Counted from the first letter of the stretch, positions 12,301-24,063 are shown. The stretch: 64,000 nt of DNA from Sinotaia quadrata (GCA_028829895.1 CM054179.1:106305375-106369374); one strand, 5' to 3'. Translations and numbers: made by a program. The notes: generated by a model not told the origin, from the sequence alone.

Positions 12301-15300
12301 GACTAACCTACATGAATTCGTACGTGTGGCCGGGCTAGCAACATTGTTAGACCCTTTCCATTGATAATACTTAGATATCGGATTGTTCCATTGATTTTTC
12401 GTTCAAACTGAATATACAATCAATTCACTCTCTCAATGGTTGTTACCAAGAGTCACAACATTTGATAGTTTTATGTTGAACGCGAACACTTTCCAATGTC
12501 TTTATGAGCTTTTTGAAATTTTCATTTAATTGTTACCATCTATATATGTAATTTTCCCCAAGTTTGACTTATCTACTTTTAAAAAAAATCTTGTTTCTTG
12601 ATCGTTCAAAATATAGTATGTTGTTACAAAACGCGTTATTGCTAACACATATTTTATATTACACCAAGCAGTATTACAATCCTTGTTAGCTTGTTCTTCA
12701 CAGAGCTTATGACGTCAGGATGACGTCATTTGTGAAGTGACAGAAAATCCTCAATAGTGACCCCTGCGAATATCGTATAAGACATTTGAATTTATTGTAA
12801 AGTTATGTCAGTTTGAACGCGCACGCAGGCACGCATCGTAAAAAATCGATATTGTTAACTTTATGAAATAATAATTTTCTATCTTGCAACATTTCTGGGC
12901 TTTTCAATTGGGCATATTTTTCCTTCTGTATACTTCGTCTTTAATCTTTGCCATGTAATTTATAGATAAGACTTACTCCCAGTTAAAAGTAAGGAAACAC
13001 ACCTCAGTCACAGTTAGATAAAGAAATGTTAATTCAGTGTTTGACTGGAATTTATTTCAAAATATTAAAATATAATTGTTTCCCAAGATTAAAGTTTAGT
13101 GTTGCACTGGGCGCTAACGAGTCTTTGACCTCAGGCCAATGGATGAAATTGGTCACGTTTCTCTGTAGTTGTATTAGTTTAAGTTTTGTTCTTTCAAACT
13201 TTATTGTCTGTACAATTATTATAAAACAACACAAAAACCTCACGGAGTTTATAACTTCTGATTTTGATTTTAAAAAAGTAATTGAGTGTTTATGCATGTG
13301 TACGTATTGTGTGCAGTCGTCACAGGCGCTTGCACAATCATGCCGTTTTCAAACCGCCGTCAGCTCGTGCTCCAATGCCGGAAACCGACTACAAGTCGAC
13401 ATTCAAGATGACAGACAAACCTCGTCCTCGTTCATCGAAGCGCCCGCCGCCTAGTCCACGTGACCCTTGCCCTCCACCAATGATTTTTGACACCAACCAG
13501 AGATTAGAGTTCAAGCCAATAGCCAACTATGAGCGCGTGAAACCAATTATTCATGTAAATAAATCATGTCAAATCTATCTATCTGTCTATCTATCTTTGT
13601 TTACGTTACGTACAAAATCTCATTGACAGTTGACAGCATGGTATGCATGGATGACGTCTTATGTCAAGCACCGTTGATATTATTGCATCTACTGATGACA
13701 CTTTAACAGAACACTTATTCATTAAAAAAAATATATATATAAGCGCTTGACATTATGTACACATAAAGTACTTGTGGCTATTGTTACGTGTGAGTGCAGG
13801 AGGAGAGAAAGACGAGAAAAGTACTGTGTTGGTTATTTACTTCCCTGCCTGTTTACTGGAGACTAACCCTGTCTCTCAGCCACACCAGTACACAAATAAT
13901 AAACAGACGCTAGGATGCACAATGGAGATGACGTGTCATAAATTGTCTAGTCCCAGGGTAAACACGTAATAATTAGTAACTAGCTCTAAGCATTAGTAAC
14001 TAGCTCTAAGCTCCCAAACCCCTCTTCCGTGGTCAATGCAGTCCCTATAACTAATACTAATGTGACATAACGGGACAATATACAGAGTCAAAAGTTATAT
14101 TTTTTAAACATAAGTTTAATGAAGAAACTAAAATAGGAAATGGGCTTCAGGTTGCAAACACTGTGTACAAAATTTTAAAGACCAGAGTTGTTATTTAAGT
14201 GATAATAATTAGGTTTAACATATTATTATAAATAAAGATGATTTTATTTTTTAATTAACTTAATAAAACGTGAGAAGGTGGGTGAAAATGCCACTGTACT
14301 CAACAAAATCTTCACACAGACTGCTTTCAGACGCATAAAAAAAATGAAAGGTAATAGTAAAAGTAATGACGAATTGTCATGCAGAATGGAAATATTAAAA
14401 AGAAAAAAAAACTGAATTTGTCACACATAAAAACCCAGTCCATAAAATAAATCACAAATGTAGAGTTTGATTATTAAATAGTGACACACAAAAGACATTG
14501 CTCTTCTTGATGGCATAGAAATAAACAGCAACGCACAAAGGACAGTGCTGTTCTTGATGACAAAATCAAAAGTGACTGGAGACCTGGGAATTTCTAGTCA
14601 TAATCAAAATACGTCACACTGTTAAAGTTCAAGAGATAATCAATGAGAAATAAATAGGTGTACAAGGAAACAGGCTGTAAGATGTCCCATTACCGATGGT
14701 AAGGTGACAAAAATGTAAAACATAACATACATTTGCATATCGACTGGAGTTTGCCTGACGTTCTTGCGTCACATAGGATACACATATACACAAAGGCGTG
14801 TGTGCACTCATATTAAAAATACGTCATAGTTGTTTTAATTACGATGAAACCATCAATTTGATTGTCACATGTAGGGTTATTTTAAAGACCCTGTAGCAGT
14901 CTTAAACTCAGAATTATTAAACATGAAATTTACATTATTAAACATGAAATTTACATTATATTAACCTTAATACTGTCGACAGCTCCATGTCCTAACCTAC
15001 TCTTCAATCTCTGTGTTAGATCACACGTCCAATTTTGGGACAGCCAAGTACCTAACATAGCGACAAGCAGATTAATTGACGTTCCCTGGAATTAGGACTT
15101 TTATCTTTCCCTTTGATTAATAATAATTCACATAGTTTCTGGCTCACCTCCAGCCAATTCCAATTTCGGTCACTCCAAACAAATTAATGAAAACGTGGGT
15201 TTAAGATAAAAAAAGATTTAATAATAAAACAACAATGAAAAATAGCAAAATTCAGGTCACCCGAGACCGTCAATTCAAAACGGTCCCACAGTCAATGTTT

Positions 15301-18300
15301 GTTTAGTCAGATTATCGATTTGTGTAGTATTTCTGCAACATTTCCAAAAGTCAGACTGTAAAATTTTGTTACCAAAAACGCTTTCATGGTGTTTTACTGA
15401 GTTTGAAAAAATAGTAATGTCCTTTTCCTCTCTGCATTATGCGATCCTTCAGTTTTGTGTAGAGGCTAATAAAGTACGAAGTGATTAAGTAGCTTACTAT
15501 GTCGCCATTGGCAATTTGTGTGGTCAAGAGATTTATGAAGCGTTAAGGTCATTGGGTGTGGTTTCATGGTAGTATGATTAATTCTGATTGATCTTTTGGG
15601 ATTAATTATTATCAAAGCAAGACATAAGTAAGACTTCATCCGACTGAGAACAACGTTGAAATTAAAGTTTGTTTTTTTAAAGAAAGATGCATGCACACAT
15701 CATATTAGATGCATGTTTAAGGCGTAAAATAAAGAAACCACTCTACATACCCAGTCTGATTTATGTTGTCTTGTAACTGTTACATTTAATATGAGTTTAG
15801 ATGTACAATCTAGTTTGGGTGTACTTCTGAATATTAAAATATATTATAGTGTCATTTACTGTCATAGACTTCAGAGCACAGTAAAAAAAAAAATGAGTCA
15901 TCCGCCTTCCGGACATGGTTGAAAGTCACGATTTAAATGTCATCATTTCATAAGCTAGGCTATTTCTGACTGTTGCTATAGCGACTGTGGTGGTGTTCTT
16001 AATCTATCTTTAGGAGGAGCACTACAAGCCACCCACTGTACCCCTGGAGAGCACCACGTTCTACTCCCAAGAATTTACACCAAAGGAATCGGTACCGGAA
16101 ATGCTTGTCGTCAGCCGGCGGGACACACTGCGTGCCCCTAGTGGGCCATTCGAATCTCGGACTACAAACAAAGAGGCGTTCAAGCACTGGTTGCCACAGC
16201 CAGGACTGTCGTTTGGCGAGCTGCCCAGTTTCACTGGTAAGTTTAGCCTTTGGTACAAGACCGCTTCTCTCATTCTGCACAAGCTGATTTCAGTTTATTT
16301 ATTTAATACAAGAGAAATCTGTTTCAGTTTGAACTGTAAAGTAATAATTATGAACATATAAAATGCACCTGTGTCAGTTTAAAAAGGATGTCTTTTTTTG
16401 TTTCTTTCCTAGTGCGGCATTCTTGTAGAAGTAAACTTAGAGTTGAACAGAATGTGCTGTATTTATAGCACGTGTTGTATTGAGTTGAACAGAGCGTGTT
16501 GTATTGAGTTGAACAGAACACGTTGTAATGAGTTGAACAGAGCGTCTTGTATTGAGTTGAACAGAACGTGTTGTATTGAGTTGAACAGAACGTGTTGTAT
16601 TGAGTTGAACAGAACGTGTTGTATTGAGGTGAACAGAACGTGTTGTATTCGGATGAACTGAACGTATTTTATTGAGCTGAACAGCGTGTTGTATTGAGCT
16701 GAACAGAATGTGTTGTATTGAGTTGAACTGAATGTGTGTTATTGAGCTGAACAGAACGAGTTGAGTTGAAATTAACGTGTTTTATTGATCTGAACAGAGC
16801 GTGTTTTATTGATCTGAACAAAGCGTGTTGTATTGACTTGAACTAAACGCGTTTTATTGAGCTGAACAGAACAAATACAACTTAGATTATATTATTATCC
16901 ATTTTGTTCAGTAAATGGAAAATCCAGCTTGTAAAATTGTGAGCTTGGTATTAATTCTCTTTGATGAAGCACTAAGAAGTACAGCTGATTCACCATATCA
17001 ATGTGAAGTGATGTCACCGAATTTTCAGGGTCCATCTTGTTTCCGGAGAAAAAGCCTTTACCTGTGAGCACGATGCGGAACAGTTATCAAGGTATTTTTG
17101 TCCCACCCGTCTCTCTCATCAAAGCCGGTTTGCCCAACATCAAACTTGAAGGTAAGCATGATATGCTGTGATCACACTTGAAGGTAAGCGTGACACCATT
17201 GTTCGTACATTGACTTGGTCAGTTGAAGGTAAGCGTGACAGGCTTTTGTTTGTACACTTGGTCAGTTGAAGGTAAGCATGTCACCTTTGTTCATACACTG
17301 ACTTGGTCAGTTAAAGGTAAGCGTGACACCTTTGTTCGTACACTGACTTGGTCAGTTAAAGGTAAGCGTGACACCTTTGTTCATACACTGACTTGGTCAG
17401 TTAAAGGTAAGCATGATAGGCTTTTGTTCATACACTGACTTGGTCAGTTGAAGGTAAGCGTGACACCTTTGTTCGTACACTGGCTTGGCCAGTTGAAAGT
17501 AAGCGTGACAGCTTGTGATCACAAACTGACTTGGTCACTTGAAGATGAGCATGACGGGCTGTGTTCGTACAGTGGTTATTAAAGTATATTAGATTTGCGA
17601 TTTGAACGTTAGTTATTTCACTTTAACTCTCATTATTTGACTTTAACTTACCTTATTTCACTTTCACTTTAACTTAGGTTATTTGACTTGTACACGTGAT
17701 ACTTCCTGTAATCTGTTAAAATGTTATTTCCTGGGACGCATGTGTGTTGATATAGTTAGTCCTAACGTCTAAGCATAACGTTTGTGGGTCAATCTACCCC
17801 GATGTGCCTGGCTAATTTTACAATCAACACGGGTAACTTTAACTTCCATTTCCTACTTTTGTCTCGTGCTCCTAAGGCGACGGAGCAGCAGCTTAACATA
17901 TAATTTAACTTTAAGTGGAGCTTCCGATTATTAAATTTACAGCACTTCTGCCATATCATATTTGTTTTTAATATATTAACGAAATTCAATATCACATAAG
18001 TCTGGGAGATAATGCCATCACGTACAGCTACAAATACAAATGGCACACCCGGTCTAATGCCTTAATGGTAACATTTGCATAGAACGTGAACATAGGTCAT
18101 TAGATAATTCTGATAATTAATAGACCTGGAGATGTTTCCCTTGATGTAAACATCGCCAACGTTTCAGTGCTGATAAACGATATGTACAAGATTTGTTTGA
18201 AACGAAAACTAGTGCCTAAATTAGGTAATTTAAATTTAAAAAAAACTTCCTTTTAAAAAACAATCCGAGTTTTAAAAGCAAATCGATATTTTCTAGTCAT

Positions 18301-21300
18301 CGATGATGATAGGTATCGTTAAAGCAGAAAGTATTTGATTGGATGGAAGAATCAATCAACTTATATTAAGTGAGTTAAAATTTTCACTCGCCACAGACTT
18401 TAAAAAATATTATTTGATGAAATTTTACAGAAAAGACATGGTTTGGGATTTAAAAAGAAATATTAGATTTGTTATCAAGTATTGTTTAATACACTAGATC
18501 AAATTGCAAAGGAACTATTCACCTTTCTTTCTTTAGAAACTGGGATCCTTGCTTCTGAAATGGACTTCAGGGAGGTAATCGGGATGTTGTGGTTTACCAC
18601 CAGACAATCTGTCCCCGATTGTGCAGAGAGAAAGAATGGTTGCACAGCTTTGTCTGTTTTACACATGCTTTTCAAAGTGCAAAAGAATTCCAAGCACGCT
18701 TATAGTTTTTGTCCTATCTTAATTTTAAAACATTAAATGCTTATTCTTTTTCTTTCTTTCTCCTGTTCCGGAACTGTAAAAATATGCCACACTGATATCT
18801 TTAATATTACCCCCCCACCATATAATTACTATTTAATTCATTTTATAAATTATTCCATTATGAAAATAAGTAATGGAAGGACAGAGGTTTTGTTCCCACA
18901 CTCTAGGTTCACACGTGTTTGACACAACTCACAACGAAACATATAAGGAGATCAAGGGAGACCACCGAGTTAAGCCAATTGTCCACAAAGCCACGACCTC
19001 AATTGGCAAGCGAGACAAGTTTTCGGGCGAGACACAATCTAAAGCAGATTTCCCGGGATTCGGCATCAGACAGCCGCCACCTCCAAGGCCAGCCGAACCA
19101 GCACCAGCAACTATAAATCTGAAGTTTGATAACAAGTAAGATCGCATGCTTGTAGATGCAAAGCAAAATGTAAAGCATAAAGCATAAGTGTAAAGCATAG
19201 TAGTTAGTTTATAACTACGTGTTTGTAATGTGTCATTGTTAGCTGAGGCCTACGTGCCTGTAATCAGTGTAATGTGTATTTGTGTGTCTAGGCCTACGTG
19301 TTTAGAATGTATAATCATTTGCTTAGGCCTTCGTGTGTGTCGTGCTTAATCGTGTGGTTAGATCTGTGTTCTTGTAATACGTAAAATAGTGTGCTTAGGC
19401 CTTCTTCTTTGTTAAATGCATTCGCATCTGTAGGCCCATGTCTTTGTAATGTACAATCATGTACTTAGGCCTATACACAAGCCCAGGTCTTTGTTATGTA
19501 CAACAGTGTACTTAGGCCCATGTCTTTGTAATGTACAATCATGTACTTAGGCCTATACACAAGCCCAGATCTTTGTTATGTACAACAGTGTACTTAGGCC
19601 CACGTCTTTGTAATGTACAATCATGTACTTAGGCCTATACACAAGCCCAGGTCTTTGTTATGTACAACAGTGTACTTAGGCCCACGTCTTTGTAATGTAC
19701 AATCATGTACTTAGGTCTATACACAAGCCCAGGTCTTTGTTATGTACAACAGTGTACTTAGGCCCATGTCTTTGTAATGTACAATCATGTACTTAGGCCT
19801 ATACACAAGCCCAGATCTTTGTTATGTACAACAGTGTACTTAGGCCCACGTCTTTGTAATGTACAGTAGTATACTTTGGTCTTCATGCTGATGTGTGATA
19901 CCATGATATGCTTTATAATATTTCGCCTTCTCACTCTAATAATTATAATAGAAATCGAATTAAGATCCTCACATTTATCAGACCTGAATTGGGGAAACGA
20001 TTTGTCTTTCAAAAAAAAAAAAGTAAACAAGTGTAAGAATACTTGTATTATTTAAAATAACTTTCTGTTCCCTCCTAACCCCTCCCCCAACAAAAAAAAA
20101 AAAAAGAAAAAAAAAAAGAAGAGAAAACAAATATAAAATCTTAAACATTTCTATTGGGAGATATTTGAGCAATACGGAGATCGCCTATCCATTTCAAGGT
20201 TGCAATTGTACGAGTATGTTTATTTTTAAAACGCGAAAAAATAATATGGGCATTATATTTAAAACCAATCCACGAATCATATCCAAAAAAGAATAGAAAA
20301 TTGAAGTGAGATTAGCTTTTAGTCTCTGTAAGTACAGAATTCTACACTGTATTTTTAAAAACGTCTTTGAAGCAAAACTAACGTAGAATTGCACAATATT
20401 GATTTTTTTTATTGTAACGAAATATTAAATTGAAATTAGTGCATAAGCAATTATAGCGGTCAAAACTGACATTTGTTGGCATAAGGAGTTTCGGAATATT
20501 TTCGGAATAAATTAATATTAATCAGAATGCATTTTGCTTTGAATGACCTTTATAAACTCTAGATGCCATAACTTTGGCTAAATTAATCAGTGCATGGACT
20601 TCATAAACTCTTGATGTAGTAACTTTGGCTAAATTAATACGGTTCATGACTTTCGTATATAAAGGGAAGCAGTTAAAAGAAAATATATAAACTTATCAGT
20701 GAGAGAACTGACAACCTTACAAGAAGAAGAGTTATATTGTTGTTAAAACGAATAATGATATAATTCATTTTCTCGATCATCCACCTACTCATCTTTTCCG
20801 TATCACATCTGTGCGTCCATATCCCTCTATGTATCAGTCTTTGCAGACTTAGCTTTGTGACATCTGTCCGTCCATACCCCTCTATGTATCCGTCTTTGCA
20901 GACGTAGCTTTGTGACATCTGTCCGTCCATACCCCTCTATGTATCCGTCTTTGCAGACGTAGCTTTGTGACATCTGTCCGCCCATACCCCTCTATGTATC
21001 CGTCTTTGCAGACGTAGCTTTGTGACATCTGTCCGCCCATACCCCTCTATGTATTTGTCGTTGCAGACGTAGCTTTGTGACAGAGAATCGAGCCATATAC
21101 AAAGGCCATGACGTAAAACAGCACCCCGTTGTCAAGTCATGCAAGGTTGAGGAGGGAGAGTACAAGCAGCCAGAAGTCAAGTTCGAGACGGAAACATCTC
21201 AAAAGGTAGACTGGATTTACTCACGTATATTGACGTCACTAGCGAACGGTATCAAACACGTTTCAAAGTGCAAAGGAATTCCAAGCACGCTTATAGTTTT

Positions 21301-23366
21301 TGTCCTATCTTAATTTTAAAACAAACATTAAATGCTTATTCTTTTTCTCTCTTTTTTCCTGTTCCACAGCCATAAAAATAGGCCACACTGATATCTTTAA
21401 CATTACCCCCCCACACCTTCTTTACATATTTGCACTCATTTGACACATACCTTTGTGACAAGAGAACAAAATTAAACTATTGTCATGTTTGCTTGATTTA
21501 TTTTGACAAAATAATATAAGATAATATGAAACAATAGTGCCCTAAATATACCTATTTAGCGTAATGCTGCATTGTATTTTCCGGATAATATGAAGCAATA
21601 GTGCACAATCATTACATTTTTAGCGTAGTGCTGCATTGATTGAATGTTCCCAAGCCTGTCTATATTGGACATTACATCCCCTTAGTATGACGTAGTCTTG
21701 TCTTTATCCATAAAATGGCGCAAATGAGTATTGATTTCATCTACCCGTAATATGACATAAATCATATAATGCATTAATGCGTTTTAAAAAATTATGATGC
21801 ACTGTGGCGATGTTTATTTTTACCACGATATGATGTAGTTGCATTTAACTGTTCTTACCCATAACGTTACATTGTGTGTTGTACTGTCTGTCCTTTCCAG
21901 TGAAAGGACGCAAAACTATATCCATAGCAAGACATAGTGTTGCGCCGTCTGTCATTACCAATAAAATGACGCAATACTATATCGATTCCTCATCCATAGC
22001 ATGACATAGTGTTGCGCCGTCTTTATTACCAATAAAATGACGCAATACTATATCGATTGTCCTCATCCATAGCATGACATAGTGTTGCGCCGTCTGTCCT
22101 TACCAGTAAAATGATTGTCCTAAGCCATTATATAGCACAGTGCCTTACCAGTAGTAGACTTTAGCCAGTACATTGCTGACAAATGACACTCCAGTCTAAA
22201 TAGTCTATTTAGACTGTTTAAACTACATACTTTTTGTCGTCATTTTTATTACATAACTATATGAATAAATTGTCCTCATTTACTGATGCTCCTTAAATTT
22301 TAACCGTGTTCTGTAAGAGGCATGATGGCGTTTACTAAACTAGATTTTATTCATTATATAAGAAAATCTTCATTAATTGCCTTTGTAGACCAAACACACT
22401 GGAATTATCAGAAACTAACCCATCCTTTCCTTGTTTCCAGAGAGACTACAAACCAATTGACCTTGCTTCAGTCCAAACTCCGAAGGCAGTGGCCCCTACC
22501 ACGAACGTGGTGTTGGCAAATGAAGCTTTTTTTGATGGCCGCACCATGAACAATGAGTTCTTTAAGAACTGGGGAGCTAAGCCGCGCGTCCGTTATGGAG
22601 ACTTCCACGAAAATCGTCCCTACTTAGGTCCAATGGTTAGTATGGGGACTCTATTTAATGAAACTTTTTTCCCCACAACTATTGATGTCAAAATAAATAC
22701 ACTAAATGTTAGTTAGGTGTAATTAGATCGATGGACAATTACTGGGATGACCTTGCGATATATTCATCATAGGCACTTTTTTAAAAATTAAAAAATGACT
22801 TATTGTAAATAAGAACCTTTTTAAATCAAACACTTTTTTATTTGTTGTTAATTTGACGTTTTGCTGGGAGATGGGCAAGATGATTATTTCAGGTTCGTGT
22901 GTCAATGATATAGGAGAAAACTCCATATTGACATATATTCGTTATTGCTTCACAAGAGGGCTGTAGGCCTAATGATCTCACATATTTCTATAGTATTTAA
23001 TACGTAAATTTTCCTTGTATTTAGCGCAATAAGTACAATGATTTGATTATTTCCCTTATCGCCACGCGGAAGTATTCTAATTATTTCCCTTGTATTTGTG
23101 ACTAGCATCCTTTCGAAGGCGAAAGCGTGACAAGCACGACATTTGTCCCTAAGAAACTGGAACCGGTTACCTTCTTCAAGCCCGTCGAGCGCCCGAACTC
23201 CAAAGCTGGCAAAAAGGTGGACTACACCACCAGTTACAGCGAGGAATTTCAGAAGAAGCAAATGCGCATGTGCAGAGCGCAGGTGTATTTGTTGCAACAG
23301 GAACTGAAACGAAAACAGCGTGAAGGCCATGGTGCCCACTCGGCCAAGGCAATAGCTGTTAAATAA
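9284..23366 (+). CDS. SAXO: SAXO-family (FAM154-like) axonemal microtubule stabiliser, complete, 8 exons, 498 aa
   Basis: SAXO proteins (related to MAP6/STOP) coat and stabilise microtubules of cilia, flagella and centrioles through repeated Mn modules. Exons 9284-9372, 13317-13554, 16014-16236, 17029-17151, 18907-19135, 21067-21205, 22441-22635 and 23106-23366 join in frame to 1497 nt. Visible hallmarks: a short N-terminal Cys motif (CDCGRH, aa 27-32), then repeated modules of the type P.E..T.Y...F, e.g. PMPETDYKSTF, VPLESTTFYSQEF, PFESRTTNKEAFKHW, LPVSTMRNSYQG, THNETYKEI, FVTENRAIYKGHD and FEGESVTSTTFVPKK, and a basic tail with DYTTSYSEEF. The length fits SAXO1/2 (about 400-475 aa), but the classical multi-Cys N-terminus is reduced. 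Which paralogue it is cannot be decided here. Confidence 0.88.
11558..11650. repeat. 24-bp AATAAATGAAAATAAATA repeat
   Basis: About four near-identical copies followed by AAATA runs. It produces an artefactual Tyr/Phe/His-rich ORF on the minus strand. Confidence 0.85.
12710..12728. promoter_or_regulatory. Tandem pair of perfect CRE palindromes
   Basis: TGACGTCA at 12710-12717 and again at 12721-12728, 11 bp apart start to start, about one helical turn. The octamer is the CREB/ATF consensus. The pair lies in SAXO intron 1, 589 bp before exon 2. Confidence 0.5.
13317..13554 (+). CDS. SAXO: SAXO coding exon 2 (aa 30-109)
   Basis: Acceptor TGTGCAG. Reads RHRRLHNHAVFKPP, then PMPETDYKSTFKM and a Pro/Arg-rich linker ending in PRDPCPPPMIFD and ANYERVKPIIH. 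Donor CAT|GTAAAT, phase 0. The longer overlapping frame from 13026 is a shadow. Confidence 0.88.
13555..16013 (+). other. SAXO intron 2 (2.5 kb)
   Basis: No further exon seen. A short degenerate CTAT tract follows the donor (13575-13595). The stretch 14960-15320 is more complex than its surroundings and may be a mobile-element remnant, but I cannot identify it. Confidence 0.55.
15972..15985. promoter_or_regulatory. Perfect RFX X-box-like motif next to SAXO exon 3
   Basis: GTTGCTATAGCGAC fits RYYNYYATRRNRAC at every position and is a near-palindrome. It ends 28 bp before exon 3. RFX factors drive ciliary genes, which suits SAXO, but about two chance matches per 64 kb are expected. Confidence 0.3.
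16014..16236 (+). CDS. SAXO: SAXO coding exon 3 (aa 110-183, split Gly184)
   Basis: EEHYKPPTVPLESTTFYSQE opens the exon, and PFESRTTNKEAFKHWLPQPG is a second module. Donor ACTG|GTAAGT, phase 1. Confidence 0.9.
16440..16872. repeat. 24-bp minisatellite in SAXO intron 3
   Basis: About 17 copies of a unit reading GAGTTGAACAGAACGTGTTG + TATT, with drift to GAGCTGAACAG at the 3' side. It keeps one frame open for 72 codons by virtue of its 3n period; not a gene. Confidence 0.9.
17029..17151 (+). CDS. SAXO: SAXO coding exon 4 (aa 185-224, split Gly225)
   Basis: Acceptor ATTTTCAG; ILFPEKKPLPVSTMRNSYQG then IFVPPVSLIKAGLPNIKLE. The donor CTTGAAG|GTAAGC is the first copy of a ~45-bp tandem array that follows directly (see 17145-17560). 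Confidence 0.9.
17145..17560 (+). repeat. 45-bp tandem array of the SAXO exon 4 splice donor
   Basis: Ten copies at ~45-bp spacing. The first contains the real exon end CTTGAAG|GTAAGC. Copies 2-8 keep AAGGTAAGC, copy 9 has AAAGTAAGC, and copy 10 has lost it (AGATGAGC). Between donors lies GTGACACCTTTGTTCGTACA + CTGACTTGGTCAGTT. The array fills the first ~400 bp of intron 4. Confidence 0.92.
18667..18822 (+). repeat. Copy 1 of a ~150-bp intronic duplication
   Basis: Begins near TTTCAAAGTGCAAAAGAATT and ends in ATATTACCCCCCCAC. A near-identical copy with the same poly-C end is at about 21261-21414, so copies bracket SAXO exons 5-6. Differences: a 4-bp ACAA insertion and scattered substitutions. 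Confidence 0.85.
18907..19135 (+). CDS. SAXO: SAXO coding exon 5 (aa 226-300, split Lys301)
   Basis: Acceptor CACTCTAG; SHVFDTTHNETYKEIKGDHR, then KFSGETQSKADFPGFGIRQP and a Pro-rich linker ending LKFDN. Donor AACAA|GTAAGA, phase 2. Confidence 0.9.
19195..19880. repeat. 82-bp minisatellite in SAXO intron 5
   Basis: Five regular copies (period 82: GTGTACTTAGGCCCA at 19506, 19588, 19670, 19752, 19834), preceded by older, diverged copies from 19200. Key block GTACTTAGGCCTATACACAA. Confidence 0.92.
20806..21066 (+). repeat. 55-bp tandem array of the SAXO exon 6 splice acceptor
   Basis: TTGCAG occurs at 20841, 20896, 20951, 21006 and 21061, an exact 55-bp period. Each is followed by ACGTAGCTTTGTGACA, or ACTTAGC in the oldest copy. 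The fifth is the true acceptor and exon start; the four upstream copies are potential decoys with their own pyrimidine tract CATACCCCTCTATG. Confidence 0.93.
21067..21205 (+). CDS. SAXO: SAXO coding exon 6 (aa 302-347)
   Basis: Acceptor TCGTTGCAG; RSFVTENRAIYKGHDVKQHP then VVKSCKVEEGEYKQP. The acceptor and the first ~15 exon bases are the last copy of a 55-bp tandem array lying upstream (20806-21066). Donor AAG|GTAGAC, phase 0. Confidence 0.9.
21261..21414 (+). repeat. Copy 2 of the ~150-bp intronic duplication
   Basis: Matches 18667-18822 from TTTCAAAGTGCAAAGGAATT to ATTACCCCCCCACA and lies 56 bp after SAXO exon 6. Confidence 0.85.
21919..22118. repeat. ~72-bp repeat, three copies, SAXO intron 6
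   Basis: Marked by ATCCATAGCATGACATAGTG and AATAAAATGACGCAATACTA; the third copy is truncated. Confidence 0.85.
22441..22635 (+). CDS. SAXO: SAXO coding exon 7 (aa 348-412)
   Basis: 65 codons, phase 0/0. RDYKPIDLASVQTPK, FFDGRTMNNEFFKNWGAKPR and FHENRPYLGPM. Acceptor TTGTTTCCAG, donor ATG|GTTAGT. Confidence 0.9.
22636..23105 (+). other. SAXO intron 7 (470 bp)
   Basis: GTTAGT...TGACTAG. No repeat, ORF or motif of note. Confidence 0.8.
23106..23366 (+). CDS. SAXO: SAXO coding exon 8 with stop (aa 413-498)
   Basis: HPFEGESVTSTTFVPKKLEP, KKVDYTTSYSEEF, then a basic, likely helical tail LLQQELKRKQREG ending AIAVK-stop. A candidate AATAAA lies 495 bp downstream. Confidence 0.92.
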   Translation, partial: HPFEGESVTSTTFVPKKLEPVTFFKPVERPNSKAGKKVDYTTSYSEEFQKKQMRMCRAQVYLLQQELKRKQREGHGAHSAKAIAVK

Positions 23367-23860
23367 CTCTGGGATATTTTTTTTTATCACTGCATAGTAA
23401 TTAAAATTTGGTGTTTTCATAAACGTATCAGTCGTACCAGGATAATCATTTTCACTGCGACATATTTGACCATTGATTAGTTGTTTCCCGCGTCAAACCA
23501 AAAAAAACAAAAAAAAAATGATGGCAAGAAAGTTTTGCAACGCGCTGATTGGTCTGAAAGGGGGAAATCATAATATATATATTTTTTTTCGTTGGGGAAG
23601 AGGTTTGAAGAACAATATAAATTGAAGAAGATTTAAATAAGCATTTAATCAATCATATACTGTTATTTACTTACTCATACACATGTTCATTTCACCGTAA
23701 TTTACAAGTTGCATTCTTGCCGACCAGTTTCTGAGGTTTGCCCAAACGTTCCCCGAGTCTTATTGTAGGACTCTGACCAGAACGATTGTGAATTCAATGT
23801 TTACTGCCCATTTACAGGTTTTACTGTCAAATTGTTACCTAAGATTATTTAATCTGATTT

Positions 23861-23866
23861 AATAAA
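23861..23866 (+). terminator. Candidate polyadenylation signal of SAXO
   Basis: AATAAA, 495 bp after the stop codon; the first canonical hexamer I see downstream of exon 8. Confidence 0.4.
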
Positions 23867-24063
23867 CAGTGTGGAATTCAACAGTAGCTGAATACTTTCA
23901 AAGCATAAAGCTTAAACAAAAATTGTTCGTCATAAAATCATTAAGTGTGTTTTTTTTTTAAAAACCTCCTACCTTTAATTTTTTTGATAGTATTATTGCA
24001 TCAGTATGTGTACAATGAAGTAATATACACATGCATCTTTTAAGAAATTTGCCTCTTCCTATG

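Larger units (their letters stand above)
9373..13316 (+). other. SAXO intron 1 (3.9 kb)
   Basis: Contains (TG)n at 10073-10100 and 11352-11384, a 24-bp AAATAAATG-type repeat (11558-11650), an (AT)n tract near 11697 and a tandem CRE pair (12710-12728). Two patches of higher complexity (11940-12125 and 12250-12360) resemble neither the exons nor an element I recognise. Confidence 0.65.

Noticed and set aside
13026..13454. 142-codon plus-strand ORF overlapping SAXO exon 2
   Set aside because: Different frame from the exon that encodes the SAXO modules; the frame-consistent splice model explains the region.
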